A stretch of DNA of 64,000 nucleotides from Metaphire vulgaris. Taxonomy: Eukaryota > Annelida > Clitellata > Crassiclitellata > Megascolecidae. The notes beneath the pieces were generated by a model, which was given only the letters and a program-made list of their open reading frames with translations, was not told where the DNA came from and searched no databases. The translations under genes were made by a program, and so were the position numbers. This document shows positions 11,117 to 22,525 of the stretch, piece by piece (the first letter of the stretch is position 1; every line of letters begins with the position of its first letter). The DNA is taken from contig CM030870.1 in assembly GCA_018105865.1 (NCBI GenBank), positions 3,384,001 through 3,448,000 on the forward strand, written 5' to 3'.

Positions 11117-12764
11117 CTTTGGAGGGAGATCCAACTCGAAAGCAAGTGTTCTGTACTTAGATTTGTAAGGACTCTGTTTGTTGGAAGTTCCAACGGACAG
11201 TTGAAGAATGTTCGTTTGAAGAATGTTCGTTTCATGAACGCTCATGAATATAACCTGATGCCGCATATCAAGCTTCTAATTGCGCTGAGAAAATTTTTGC
11301 ACACTCTACAGTGAACATATTCTGTGAATCATTAAGGCAAGACACGTAGACAAGACAGGTACACTGCTAGAATTTCCCCGCATAGCTGAAAAATATAGGA
11401 CAGGACTGTTTATTTATAGATTCATGGATATGTTTTTCATAAATATTTTGCACTCCAATTAAATATTAGGCCTATTCAGTATTTACACTTAATTCAGCTT
11501 CTCACTTTCGATCAAGTAGCATTTGATTGCATTTAAATTAGCTAAAATTCTAAATAAGTGCGTGTGATCTGAGAACGATATCTCTATCATCGGTTTTTGA
11601 AAAGTGAAATGAGAATTGTTTACAGATCTGTTTTCATTTTCGTTTTTGCTTCAGCATTACTCTACAAAAGATTTTAAGCATCGTGCTTCAATGTCAGCCA
11701 AATGACGGATACGACTCAGAAATCAATTTTATATTCTAAAGACACTGATTAAAACGGTTAACTTTTGAAAATCAGGCTATCCATTATAACTGTTGAGAAC
11801 TTAAGAGCAATCTCATTAGATCACTCACCTGTCAGACGAGATTCTTCCGAAGCCTCTTGCTCCTATTCTTTCTTTCGGTGAAACTGGAGCAAAGATCAAA
11901 CATAATCTCTTAGCATTAATTAATCTACGCCCCATTTACAACGAAAATAGCCAATCTGAAGTTTCAACACAAAAATATGGTACCAAATGTCAAGTATTCG
12001 CGGAGACATGAAAACGCAAAAAACCAATAAGACAAGATATATGAAAAGTTGAAACTTATTCGCTAACTGTGAAGAAGCAATTGTTTCTGCTAATAAATAT
12101 TATTAATTTAAGCCTATGGGTGTAATGGTTGCATTATAATGTGATTGATATAGTTTCGTTATTAAGAACTTAAGAGGCTAGTATTGACAGACATTTTTCT
12201 TCGTGCTCTAGAATATGGTAACACTGTGACCAATTCTTCTGCTGCTTTTGTCCAACGGAGTGATGGCCATGACCTTTAGGCAGTGAAAAAAGAAAATAAA
12301 CTGATCATTTCATGAAACGACTTAAATTGCACAGAACTGTAGTGAACCAATGCCATATTTCTCACTATATCTGAAATGTTCTTGTATTTTCGCTCATATC
12401 AGCATCTAACAGTCAATAATTATTTCAGTCTAACTAACATAACAGTTTCTAACACATTACTTACTGTTTTCCTAGACGTCTACCGAGGCATTATAATCTG
12501 TGAATGCAGTGCCTTGTTTAAGTGTAATGTGAGAAGGATCATATTATGGAAGTCCCCTCCGGTTGTAGAACATGCTGGACGAGGGTTGTTTTTCTACCCA
12601 TTGATCCTCATTTTTCTCAGGCTGATGGCGCGTAAATTTCAACGATCACTGTCGCCAAATATTGGGCATTTAACTTAAGGGTCTTGTCAACTCAGAGTTA
12701 TCGGACAGATCCGTCGTAAGATTAGGGAATTATTTGAATTCATTCTACGCCTTTGGCATCAATC

Positions 12765-13455
12765 AATCAATCTATCAATCAATAAACTTCTATGGCGCCA
12801 CTATCATAATGTCCAGGGCATCAGCCGATGGCGCACCAAATCCAAATAAAATTAGAGTCAGGTCAATCCGGAAGATCAGTCAGAACAGCGGGGGTGAATC
12901 TAAAGGGGATAAGCCATATCAAACAGGTAAGTTTTAAGACCAGATCTAAAAGATGATAAATTTTTAGTTTTACGAAGTGATATTGGTAATGAATTCCAAA
13001 GCTTAGGGCCACACACTGAGAAACAACTAGTGCCAATGACAGTGCGAGAATAAGGAACAACAAATGAAAGTCCTGCCGAATACCTAGTTGACTGAATAGT
13101 AGGTCGAGGGATTAGTCGCATCTTAAGGTAATAGGGTTCATTATATAATATGGTTTTAAAAAACTAAAATACAAATTTTATAATTAATTCGGTATTTGAT
13201 AGGAAGCCAATGTAGGGACTGTCTTGTCGGAGTTATATGTTCAAATATTGGAGTTTTGGATATTGCTCTAACTAAGGAATTTTGTACTCTCTGGAGTTTC
13301 TGCATATTTGAATTTGTGATGCCGAAAAGCAGGGAATTGCAATAATCGAGGCGACTAGATACCAATGCATTGGCTACCTGAATAAGAACAGGCTTATGGA
13401 GGAGATGTCTGATGCGATAGATGTCCCGAATATGATAATGAGAAATTTGCAGACT
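12765..13455 (-). mobile_element. CR1/L2-like LINE 3' fragment at the junction of units A and B
   Basis: The minus strand encodes SSRLDYCNSLLFGITNSNMQ then KLQRVQNSLVRAISK, later LHWLPIKYRINYK and, in another frame, GPKLWNSLPISLRK. The 3' UTR ends in a TTGAT repeat (12763-12783). The same family is present in a longer form at 28925-30410. It lies exactly between the end of the gene A upstream block and the start of the B downstream flank. Confidence 0.85.
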
Positions 13456-14280
13456 GATAAAATGGGTTCGTGAATTCGGAGCCAGTAGAACTTATCCCTG
13501 AAAAGAGACGTAACGTGATCATTCCGGCGACATCCAACAATCGGTTCAGCTGGGTATCTGGAAGGCCGAATAAGACACCGTAGCAGTAGACAATTCGAAA
13601 AAGGGAGAAAATGTTTTGATTCTGTAGTTGGTAATTGCTAATCCGCTATTTAACCAAATTGTTTCAATCAACTTTCTTGTTGTCGGACTTGGCAATTTGA
13701 AAGGTACCACTTGTCTCCTCTTTTGAAAGCGTTTGCCTTAAAATTGTGTTCATTCTTATTTAACTTAAAATAGTTTTCATGTGAAAAGTAATGGACACGA
13801 GGAAGTTGAGGAAGTTTTAGACTGAAATCTGTAAAGAAATCAGAAATGCTTCATACATAAAAGTAACTCCTCGAATGAAATTCCAAGAGGAAATCTAAAC
13901 GTTTTTGCGCGTGTTTGTATTTCTAATGAGGCCAAAGTTGAATGAGAAGTCTTGTAGAGGCTAATTCAAAGACGACTATGGGGTCAGTTCGAATAGTTTT
14001 CGTTGGTGGTGGTCAACATCTAGAGGGGCGTAACCAGAACGAGTAGGGCGGCTCTCGTCCAGCAGAATTCCAACAATTTCAGCGCCGAACCTCCTCCTAT
14101 GCTATAGATCTGTGTGGAACGCATTCACGTGCGACAGACTTAGATGCAACAGTAGCCTAATTATACGAAGTAAAACCGCGTTTGAACCACATTTATTTTA
14201 CACCAAATGCCGTCAGCTGAAGAAAGAATGAGACAAAACAATAATGCAGTAAAAAGGAACAACGCACGCAAATAATGATC

Positions 14281-14412
14281 GGTGGGTGGATGGATGGAGG
14301 TTTGGATGGAGGGATGGATGCTTAGATGTATGAATAGATGGACTGAGGGATGGACGGATATAGACGGAATAGACGGACTAATAGACGGACAGATGGACGG
14401 ATTAGAGAATCA
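14281..14412 (+). repeat. Degenerate GGAT tetranucleotide repeat
   Basis: An imperfect array of GGATGGAT and GACGGAT units. The counterpart in the other arm at about 51590-51720 reads as the complementary CCATCCAT array. Confidence 0.8.
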
Positions 14413-15419
14413 ATAGATGAACATATGGATGAATGAAAGAGCTCTTCAGTGGTCACTTTACGTTGGAGGGGGGAATGTCGTTGGTGTTTATCGTGCAAGA
14501 GACTGCAAGAGGTCTTGTCTTGGTAGGCTATCTTGCGAGCGGTACGTGTCGAACAGTACTCACAGCCTGATCAAAGACCAATAGAAAGACCGACTGACAG
14601 GCATATAATGATCAAAAAACGGTGCAGGAAATACAGGAGCGACAAAAAGAAAATACTTTAATAGACTGGTTCGCACAGAGGATCTTTGTTTTAAAGTACG
14701 CACACACACAGACACACAACACGCAAGACATTAGTATTGCGTGTTGCGTTTTATGCCTACTCTTGAAAATAGAGAGTAAAATAAATTTGTTTGTTGAGGC
14801 AGTCGCGAAAATTTAGTCCATCGTTGTCAGTCATAATTTTTTAAAAATTTGAACGGATATTTTGTCTTCTCGTGTTCCTGCTTGACAGGTTATTACAGTC
14901 AGTTGAATTTTCAGGTTCTTGCTTCTTGAGCATATTATTTTGTGAAAAGATTTGGAACTATACTAAATATGAAATGGTCTGCCCACTTTGTTTATAAAGT
15001 GACAGACCAATAGACCAATTTATGGCCTAAAATAGTAAAGAGAGAGATTAAGCGACTTATTTCTGGCCGCTAAGTCTATGCCCTCACTAGCTATGTCTCA
15101 TAAAGCATAAATTTTACAGGTAACTTCATATACTGCGTTTATATGCTCCAACTGGAGTTTCAAGGTATTATTGTATTTCAGCCAAATTTTGATTTTATGG
15201 TCTAATGCCATGAACTTTTGGCTACAAACTACAGTAATGACAAAGCAAAAGCAAGCTAACTTGTATTCTGATGCAATCATCGCGAAATGTATTAGCCTAA
15301 TGCTAAATATACAGATAAATATATGTGGATTGGATACCAGTCACATTAAATAATTAATTAAAGTTGTTCCACATCAGAGCAGACACCAAATTTAATGCAG
15401 TCTTGTAACAATTTTATAC

Positions 15420-17936
15420 TCAGAGTTTGATATTTTCGCAGATGAATACTAATGAACCTCTTGATAGTTTGGCATGTTGTCGCCATTCAATTGCTTTATC
15501 CTCTATCAGATTCTTCACTGGAATACATCTGACGTCGTCTCTATAGATCCACTTTGATTTTCCACCAGCATCAGTAATATATATACCGCCTCCAAAAACA
15601 AATATTTGATCATTCTCGATGATCATACCAAAGTGACAGACTTCGCTTCTAAATTGATTTCTTTCCTGCCAAGTCCCCATATCAAGATCATACAAGAAGC
15701 ACCTGTTTCTGCCTAGTAAAATGACAGTCTTTCCAAACAATGCAGCTCGAATATGACTGGATGCCACGGGCATTGAATGAGAAAGCAGAGTACAAGTGTT
15801 TGACTTTGTATCGTATACTTGAACTCGACTCATGGCCTCGTATTTGGCACTGCTGTTTGTTCCACCGAAGAGGTAGAGAGATGATTTGTAGGGAATACAA
15901 TTGCCCGAATGCTGAACAGAGTGAACCAATTTACCAACAGATGAACAGCGATCGTTGATTGCGTCGTATGCTTCAACGTCATCGAGCGTACTTCTATCAG
16001 AATCAACATATCCGCCGCATATGTACAAAAACTGATCAACAAACGCCACACTGTGTCGTGTTCTGCCTTTGACCATAGAAGCGCATTTCTCCCAAATGTC
16101 AGATGTTGCATCGAACTTCCAGATTTCGTCTTTGTTATTTCCTAGTCCAGTGATGTAGATTGAATTGCAGTAAACAGAGGATGCAATTTCGTTCTGCGTT
16201 GCCGTTGGTATTTGTTGCAACTTATAAACCGCTTTAGGTTGACGAAGATTGACCTTAATAACATCTTTTAAGGCTAAATTGCGGCAATATCCTCCAATGA
16301 TAATGGCGGAGCTTTTTAACTTTCTCGTAGACTAAAATAATAATTTTCAGTGAACAGAGTATTAGACCTTAAATATCTGTGGCGCTACAGAGAAAGCATT
16401 AACAACTCAAAATGACATTCACCTTTCTTATCCTCTTTTATAAAAACTTGTAAATATTTCAACAGCGAAGTGAATGAATAATTATTAATAGTTAATAAAA
16501 AGAAATTCGATTGTAATATTTAGACTGTTCATCTGGACCCAGGGCATATGGCATGCTATTTTATATCGGAACTAGCAGCGATCGTCGTCAGTCATGAACG
16601 AAGTAGCTAACTAAGCAAAGTTGCTATATTGTCGTTAAGACAAGGCCTGCTAAAAATTTTCCCAGGCGCAGACGCTTAGATCGTCACAGAAATAAAATTT
16701 AATGAAGCTTATTTATTTAGTCTCTAATTTAATTAATTGTACATAAATGAACACTTCATTTTTGATGCACAGCACTCTGAGTAACTGATCAAGTGAAAGT
16801 TAAGTATTGTGATTGATACCTTTTATTTGGCCAATAACATTGATGGAACTCTCAACGAGTGCGTGTTGGTCTGTGGCTTCGAATATGACTTCAACCACGG
16901 AATCAGGTCGTTCGAGATATTTCTCATTTTCTATCTTCAATTCATCTGTTCTTCTGATTAGCCCGTCGACAAAGCTACAAACATCATTCGGAGATCCTTT
17001 GGATTTGATCTCAGAGCAATAGGCCACATAAGTTTGCAGAATTGACATCTTGAATTCAATGTCATCAATTTCGGTTTCCAGATTTTTGAAAAGTTTCTGT
17101 TTAGTACAGGAAAGTTCATTCAAAAGAAGTTTCGTGTGTTCATCAATCATTGCCTTTAGCTGTTGATTTTTCAGTCGAATTGCATTTTCTATTGCAGACG
17201 TCTGCTCCAAAATACTCGTCTTCTTAGTCTCCATCTCATTTCGCCTTGCTTTCATGTGCGCAATGTAGTGAAGCAAATTTGAGGATCTTGCCTCGATGTC
17301 TTTACGAAAGTCTTTGTCAACTGTGGTCACATCTTTGCAGTCGTGTGATTTATGCTTCTCAACAAAACAGGAGACGCAGACCACTATCTTGCAGTCTCCA
17401 CAGTAGTAGTCAAGGTTTTTGAGTGGATGGTTTGGGCATTTTGGAAGTGGTAACGCCATTAGAAACTCTTCTTCGCTAAGATTTCCTTTCACTTCAACGA
17501 TTCTGTGTGTTTCGGTAAACTTGTTATATTTGTGGAGATTGGCACAGCGTTCACAAAATGTTTCGTGGCATTCCAAGCATTTCATTGTGACTTCACTCGC
17601 ATCCTTTTGTGCATCTATAATTCTGCACATGTTGCAACGTTGAGATGTTGTTTCTTCATTTAAATTTTGGATTATTTCTAGCAGATTTGCAATGAAAAAA
17701 TTCTTCTGCAATCCAGTCATTCCTGGCGGTGGAATTGTGACCTCGTTTCTACATACTGGACAAGGTATGACATCGCCTGGTTTCTTTTTGTTCTTCGTCT
17801 GAATATCTTCGAAGCACTTGAGACATGCAGAATGAATGCATGGCAACATTCTTGGATCCGTGAAAGGCATCAGACAGATGCAACATTCTGTTAGACGACG
17901 AAGTTCGCTCAGTGCTTTGTTATCTTTAGTTTCCAT
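15420..17936 (-). pseudogene. TRIM-Kelch gene B: intact RING/B-box/coiled-coil exon, Kelch exon out of frame
   Basis: Exon 1 (17936-16820) encodes METKDNK, then a C3HC4 RING, both B-boxes and the coiled coil, with the same length as gene D (1117 bp). An upstream in-frame Met at 17966 exists but is not shared by the paralogs. Exon 2 (16331-15420) encodes a full Kelch domain without stops. The acceptor reads TTTTAG|TCTACG where gene D reads TTTAG|AGTCTACG, so two bases are missing. Splicing there gives a frame that stops after about 25 codons (total coding length 2029, not a multiple of three). If expressed, it would make a TRIM protein without Kelch, about 375-400 residues. Cryptic splicing could rescue it, but I see no AG that restores frame. 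The gene may be recently broken rather than old, because both exons are otherwise open. Confidence 0.8.
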
Positions 17937-18070
17937 GCTATAAATTTCTCTTTGTTGGCAATTCAACTGGTAAAACTCGTCTGAAGATTTGAATGTTAAA
18001 ATTTGCGCCAGCGACTTTGCATGTATACAGTAGAAGAGATTTATGAAACTTTGACCCGTCGTTTCTTCAG
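17937..18070 (-). promoter_or_regulatory. Conserved 5' leader of gene B
   Basis: The leader shares with genes A and D the order TTTCATAAATCTCTTCTACTG, TATACATGCAAAG, GCGCAAATTTTAACATTCAA and ATTGCCAACAAA before the start codon. It is probably 5' UTR and core promoter. Confidence 0.45.
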
Positions 18071-18314
18071 AAGCCTTTCGAATTCTGTAAAAAGTGAAAG
18101 AGTTTATGTTCAGGTTTGTTTAATTTAGCGAAATAATTTAAAAATTGCAACCAGGGGCGCAAACCCCACTATGTCCCTCATGTCCTGACATGGGTAACTT
18201 TTGCAGTGCCGTATTAACCATGGCGCAACAGGCGCACCTGCGCCAGGCCCACTGGTTCAATTTTTCGTTATTTTAAAAAATAAACAGATTATATTAAATC
18301 ATGAACACTGAATT

Positions 18315-18584
18315 GTGATTGGTAACACGCTAGACAGTCACGCTGACGGAACGGGTTCAACCCCGCAGGAGCCCCTAGGAATCAACCTTCATTCGCTAGA
18401 GGGCGGTGGTAACTGAGTAGCAGCTGTGGCTGCGAAGGTAAAACGCGGGTCTAGAGAAAGCAATGACAAACTACTCTAGATTAATGGCGCAAGCCACCTG
18501 CGTCGCTGCTTGCCTGACACCGGAGATCAACGCCGGGCCCGACGCTCGAAATCGAGTATGGGCGAACCTTTACCTTTGCCTTTT
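18315..18584 (+). mobile_element. tRNA-derived SINE with 10-bp target duplication
   Basis: ACACTGAATT flanks the element at 18305-18314 and 18585-18594. The head has tRNA-like promoter boxes: TGGTAACACGCTAGA (box A-like) and GGTTCAACCCC (box B). The body contains CGCTAGAGGGCGGTGGTAAC. The D arm (near 47730) has the empty site. Relatives lie at about 23930-24160 and 24740-25005. Confidence 0.85.
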
Positions 18585-18834
18585 ACACTGAATTTTAATA
18601 AAACCACTGTACTAAAAACGTCGGTAAACGCCAAGATTAGCTCAAAATAATTAATAATAATTGCAATAGATCTTGTTCAGTAGTTTTAATTTCTTGCGTC
18701 ATGTGACAATGTGAATTGTACCCAAGGTCTTCGCTGTTTCCGTGTTAAGTCTGATTTTCCGGTGAGTTAGTCCTGTTATCGTTAAGATGAACACGTTAAT
18801 TTTCTTATTGTTATCAATCAATCATAACCAGCAT

Positions 18835-20026
18835 CAGGAACGTAGCTAGGCATGGGCTTGGGGGGTTCAAGCCCCCCAAACCTGAAGCCAGCCCACCAAA
18901 TGAATTCAAGCCCAGATGACCTTGCGGGCTCAAACGTTTGTTTGTTCACAAGAATCGTACATTGGATATTGAAAAGCTCATAAACACCTTTGCTGAGTGA
19001 CTGGATAGACGAACAAAGTTCTATTAAATGTAGTGCTATATATTTGAGACCAGAAGCAATAGCACAAGTTCTAAAATGAACAATGATTGATAAGCTAGTA
19101 TTGGATGCCTGTTAATTGCTATGGCTTAACTAGCCTACTACATTAGCAATTTAGTTGCTAATGTAATGTATACTTTTTCTTGTTTTTTGTCACTTGTGAG
19201 TTGTGACACTGAATAGATTTACAGCGATTTTAAACAAGATTTGATTTAGCAGTAGCATTTGCCACGTGACTCTTACTCTTAGTAACATTGACACTAGTAT
19301 GGGCCAAAGACAAGTAATTTTTGACTTAACACGCACATAATTGAAGTAGAATTATTTGAAATTTACTTAAACATAAGAAATTACAGACATGGAACATATT
19401 GATACAACAACTGTGATTTTGTGTCCAAAATGCTCTAAAACACACGTACGAGCATCTACGACTTCAAAAATCTTCGGAAGATAAACCCCGGACCTCCACT
19501 CCGAGAGAGGCCGCGCTAAACGCGGCCGGGGAGGGAGCGTGTAACGCAAGAGATGAGAGGGAAGCAGGGTTATTTATAGGAGTATCAATTTGGGGGTTCG
19601 GTATATTCTGGGGGTCTCGGTCCCTGCTTAAAAAGTCTGACAAACAAAAAAGTCATCCGCGGCTCAGCACAGATTGTCTCCTGCTGAAAAGTCTGACAAA
19701 AAAGCATCCCTGGCTCAGATTGAGGGGGCGTTAGGGATGCCAGTCTCAGATTGGGGGATATCTTTGGAAGGAAGGAGGGGACGCAGCAGTGGCGGCTCCA
19801 CCGGGGGGGGCCAGGGGGGCCCGTGCCCCCTATTGAGAGCCTGGCCCCAGTGGCCCCCAGTTGGGACCCTATACTTAATGCTACATACATTAAACAACAA
19901 ATGGTTGGCCCCCATGATTAGAAGTTGCCCCCCCAACGGCCCCACTTGCCAAATCCTAGAGCCGCCACTGGGACGCAGGGGAATCTTGGGCTTCAGCCCC
20001 CACATAAAATTCTGGTTACGTCCCTG
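18835..20026. mobile_element. hAT-like element, 1.19 kb, perfect 8-bp target duplication, empty site in the other arm
   Basis: ACCAGCAT occurs at 18827-18834 and 20027-20034. The inverted ends are CAGGAACGTAGC and, from the right, CAGGGACGTAACC. The D arm runs straight through this position at about 47478-47500. Inside is a second hAT MITE (19787-19970). No intact transposase is present. Confidence 0.88.
19787..19970. mobile_element. hAT MITE (CAGTGGCGGCTCCA ends) nested in the 18835 element
   Basis: GGACGCAG stands on both sides (19779-19786 and 19971-19978). The ends are CAGTGGCGGCTCCA and TAGAGCCGCCACTG. A second member is at 37893-38081. Confidence 0.88.
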
Positions 20027-20132
20027 ACCAGCATGCTTGTCCGTAATCCATATACAATCAGTTAATCGGTTTCTTCAAAGTCAGAGAAAATATATTTCTC
20101 ACGTCACTCTTATAAGGGAACACCTAGTTGAA

Positions 20133-20331
20133 CAGTGGCGTAGCGATGGGCGCGGGAGTTAGCCGCAGCTGCCGCACCCGAGCGCCGAGGTGGGGCATGG
20201 GTGCCAAAATCGGGTTTGGGTTAGTAAAGTAAATAAGCGAAGACTTTCTTGCTCATCAGGGATTTTTGGAAGTTGAGGGCGCCATCGGTACACGTCGCCC
20301 CCGTGCGCAGGATACCCTCGCTACGCCACTG
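20133..20331. mobile_element. hAT MITE (CAGTGGCGTAGCGA ends), present in both arms
   Basis: The ends are CAGTGGCGTAGCGATGGG and CCTCGCTACGCCACTG, flanked by TAGTTGAA and CTGTTGAA. The inverted counterpart lies at 47187-47381, so this insertion predates the arm duplication. Confidence 0.85.
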
Positions 20332-20539
20332 CTGTTGAACCAGGCAGCTCTTAAGAAATCATGCTACATAGACGCCGATGAACGATAACGCTCGGAGACC
20401 AGTGTTTGAAATCTATAAGTACTGTTTAATTGAAATCTAAGTTACATAGTATCGTAATGTAGTATTATGTAGCTGCTTATTAATTCTTTAACTTAATAAA
20501 AATCTCTGAGGAAATGCTTAGCTCAAAAGTAGAATGAAG

Positions 20540-21300
20540 AAATGCGACTCTGGTTGGCAGAAAGAACAAAGAAACGAAAGTTTAAGAAGACAGACAAACA
20601 GCAACGCAGTATGTTTGATAAATGTTTGGCAAATAAAACCACTCAGACAGCCAAACAGCAACGCAGTACGCAGGTGGCCAAAATTGTGGACACACTTTCT
20701 GTTGATGTAGTGCACTTACTAAGAGCTATTTTAACTAAAAACATAATATTTAACTATAATTTTTATCATTTCATGAAAGAACACAACTCCACTGAGTGGT
20801 TTTATCTAAATTCATTGTAAAAACTGTGTAAGATAACTAACTGGGAAACTTATGATTTTGCTCAAAAACTCAAGTGTGTCCACAATTTTGGCCACAAGTG
20901 TATGTTTGATAAATGTTTGGCAAATAAAACCACTCAGTAGGTTACACATTCGACGACTGATTTCGGTAACCCAAGTGCCCAATGTTCCAGAAGTGGAACA
21001 TATAAGACAAACAACGATTACACGTATCATGACCACAATATGTGTTCATGATATACACGCAGCGTCAGAAGCTGGATGCAGTTCATCACCAATGCGAACA
21101 ACAGATACTATTGATGAAGTCGATGTCAGCAATGATGTGCCTAAATCAGAAACAGCCATAGAGCTACCACTGAAACAAGATTATCAGTCAGTTGAAAACG
21201 TGCCACAAACAGATAAAGCAATCTCTGAGGTCAACAGTGGGATAGGACAGATTGGCAAATTTTGTGCTTTTGAACATTGAGTCGGAAATTTTGAAAAGTA
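20540..21300 (+). pseudogene. hAT transposase remnant, N-terminal and central pieces (B arm)
   Basis: The plus strand encodes AERTKKRKFKKTDKQQRSMF and DKCLANKTTQ, a basic N-terminal region of the kind found in ZMYM/KIAA1586-like hAT transposases. Further on come VPNVPEVEHIRQTTI, DTIDEVDVSNDVPKSET and SGIGQIGKFCAFEH in another frame. Frameshifts break it. The D arm holds the matching copy at 46080-46703 with three copies of a 57-bp repeat; here there are only partial copies. Confidence 0.65.
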
Positions 21301-21545
21301 TCGACTTTCAAGACATCAGGTAGTTGAAGAATGTTCATTTGATGAACGCTCGTGAATATCCTGATGCCGCTTAACAAGTTTTGTAATTGCGCTGATAGAA
21401 TCTTTACGCACCGTAGGTCTACGGTGTACATTACATAGTCTGTACATCAAGACAAGACAGGAGCACTGCTAGAATTTCCTCGCATAGTTGAAAAATGTTT
21501 GGCAGGACTGTTTATTTATAGAACCATGTACATGTTAATTTAAAT

Positions 21546-22525
21546 CAGAGCGCGATTTGTAGGTCAGAAATGGGTAATTTTCCACCCACTGCCCAATCAC
21601 ACCCCCACTGAGGTGGCTACTGACATCGCAGCCAGGGAAGTCAATCTTTCTCCACCACTGTGACTGGAAAATGCATTCACCGTAGCAGAGAGAGAACATA
21701 TTTCGGCGCTACACGCCGAGCATGAACAAAATAAAATTAAACTTGATGTTCGGTGGTAACTGGGGACAGATTTATCTTAATCTTTGGAAAATTTACCAGT
21801 GCTGCTGATTAAACCATTTATACTTTGACATGGCCAGACAATAAAATTGACAGATCATTATTTGATGATAGAGCAATAGTTTACATAGCAGAACTGTACG
21901 AAGTAGATCCGTCACAAGCCTTGGATCAGTTTCGACAGTACAAGAACAACGTGAAACTAATCAGAAATATGTTTGCTTCGGTACTCTGTAGAATTCAAAT
22001 TCTGCCTATCTCTTAAGCTGAATGTGAGAGGAGATTCTCGTGCATGAATATAAATGATACACCAGTTAGGAATGAATTCAGTATGCATACGCTTTTATCT
22101 CTTGTGTTCGTGAAGGTTAACCACCAACACTGCTCAATCCTGCCAGTTATGCTAAAATGGGTATGCGATGGGCGAATGGGCGACATGATACTTCAGAATC
22201 CTCAGATGCATCAACTGGCAAAAAGGTGACAAGACATCTGCGTCAATTCGGGCTTGCTTTGCATTAATGTTAAATGATAGTTGCTTGAATTTAGTTGCAG
22301 ATTTTCAATTGTTGCAACTTGCAGTTGCGCTTTTACATTGATGGTTTAAATAAATGGCGTGTGACAATTTACACAAATAATATTAAAAGTTAGAGCAAAG
22401 TAATATGCATTAAACCATGCCTTTCGCATGGATGCCCCACTGCTCGTCATGTCCCCCCACCCCCACTGCTCGCCATGTTCCACCTGATGCCCTCCCCACT
22501 ACTACGGGTCACAAATCGCACCCTG
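21546..22525 (+). mobile_element. hAT element remnant with transposase C-terminus, only in the B arm
   Basis: The ends are CAGAGCGCGATTTGTAGG and, from the right, CAGGGTGCGATTTGTGACC. The plus strand at about 21825-22229 encodes YIAELYEVDPSQALDQFRQY then NNVKLIRNMFASV, RIQILPIS, a stop, AECERRFSCMNINDTPVRNE and LVFVKVN, the hAT dimerisation region. The other upstream blocks (A, D and the right edge) have no such insert at this position. Confidence 0.8.

Larger units (their letters stand above)
10124..12762 (-). repeat. Upstream block of gene A; inverted copy at 62007-64000
   Basis: From 10124 this block matches, in inverted order, the last 2 kb of the window. Shared landmarks are GATCACAAAGACAAGGCGCTAT at 10250, the TTGCACTCCAATTAAAT region at about 11450, the AGCATTTGATTGCATTTAAA region at 11519, and the CATCTAACAGTCAATAATTA region at 12404. 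Related sequence also lies upstream of genes B (22526-23780) and D (44985-46080). It carries two hAT insertions (10523-10879, 10927-11116). I find no gene in it; the short open frames are not conserved between copies. Confidence 0.75.
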
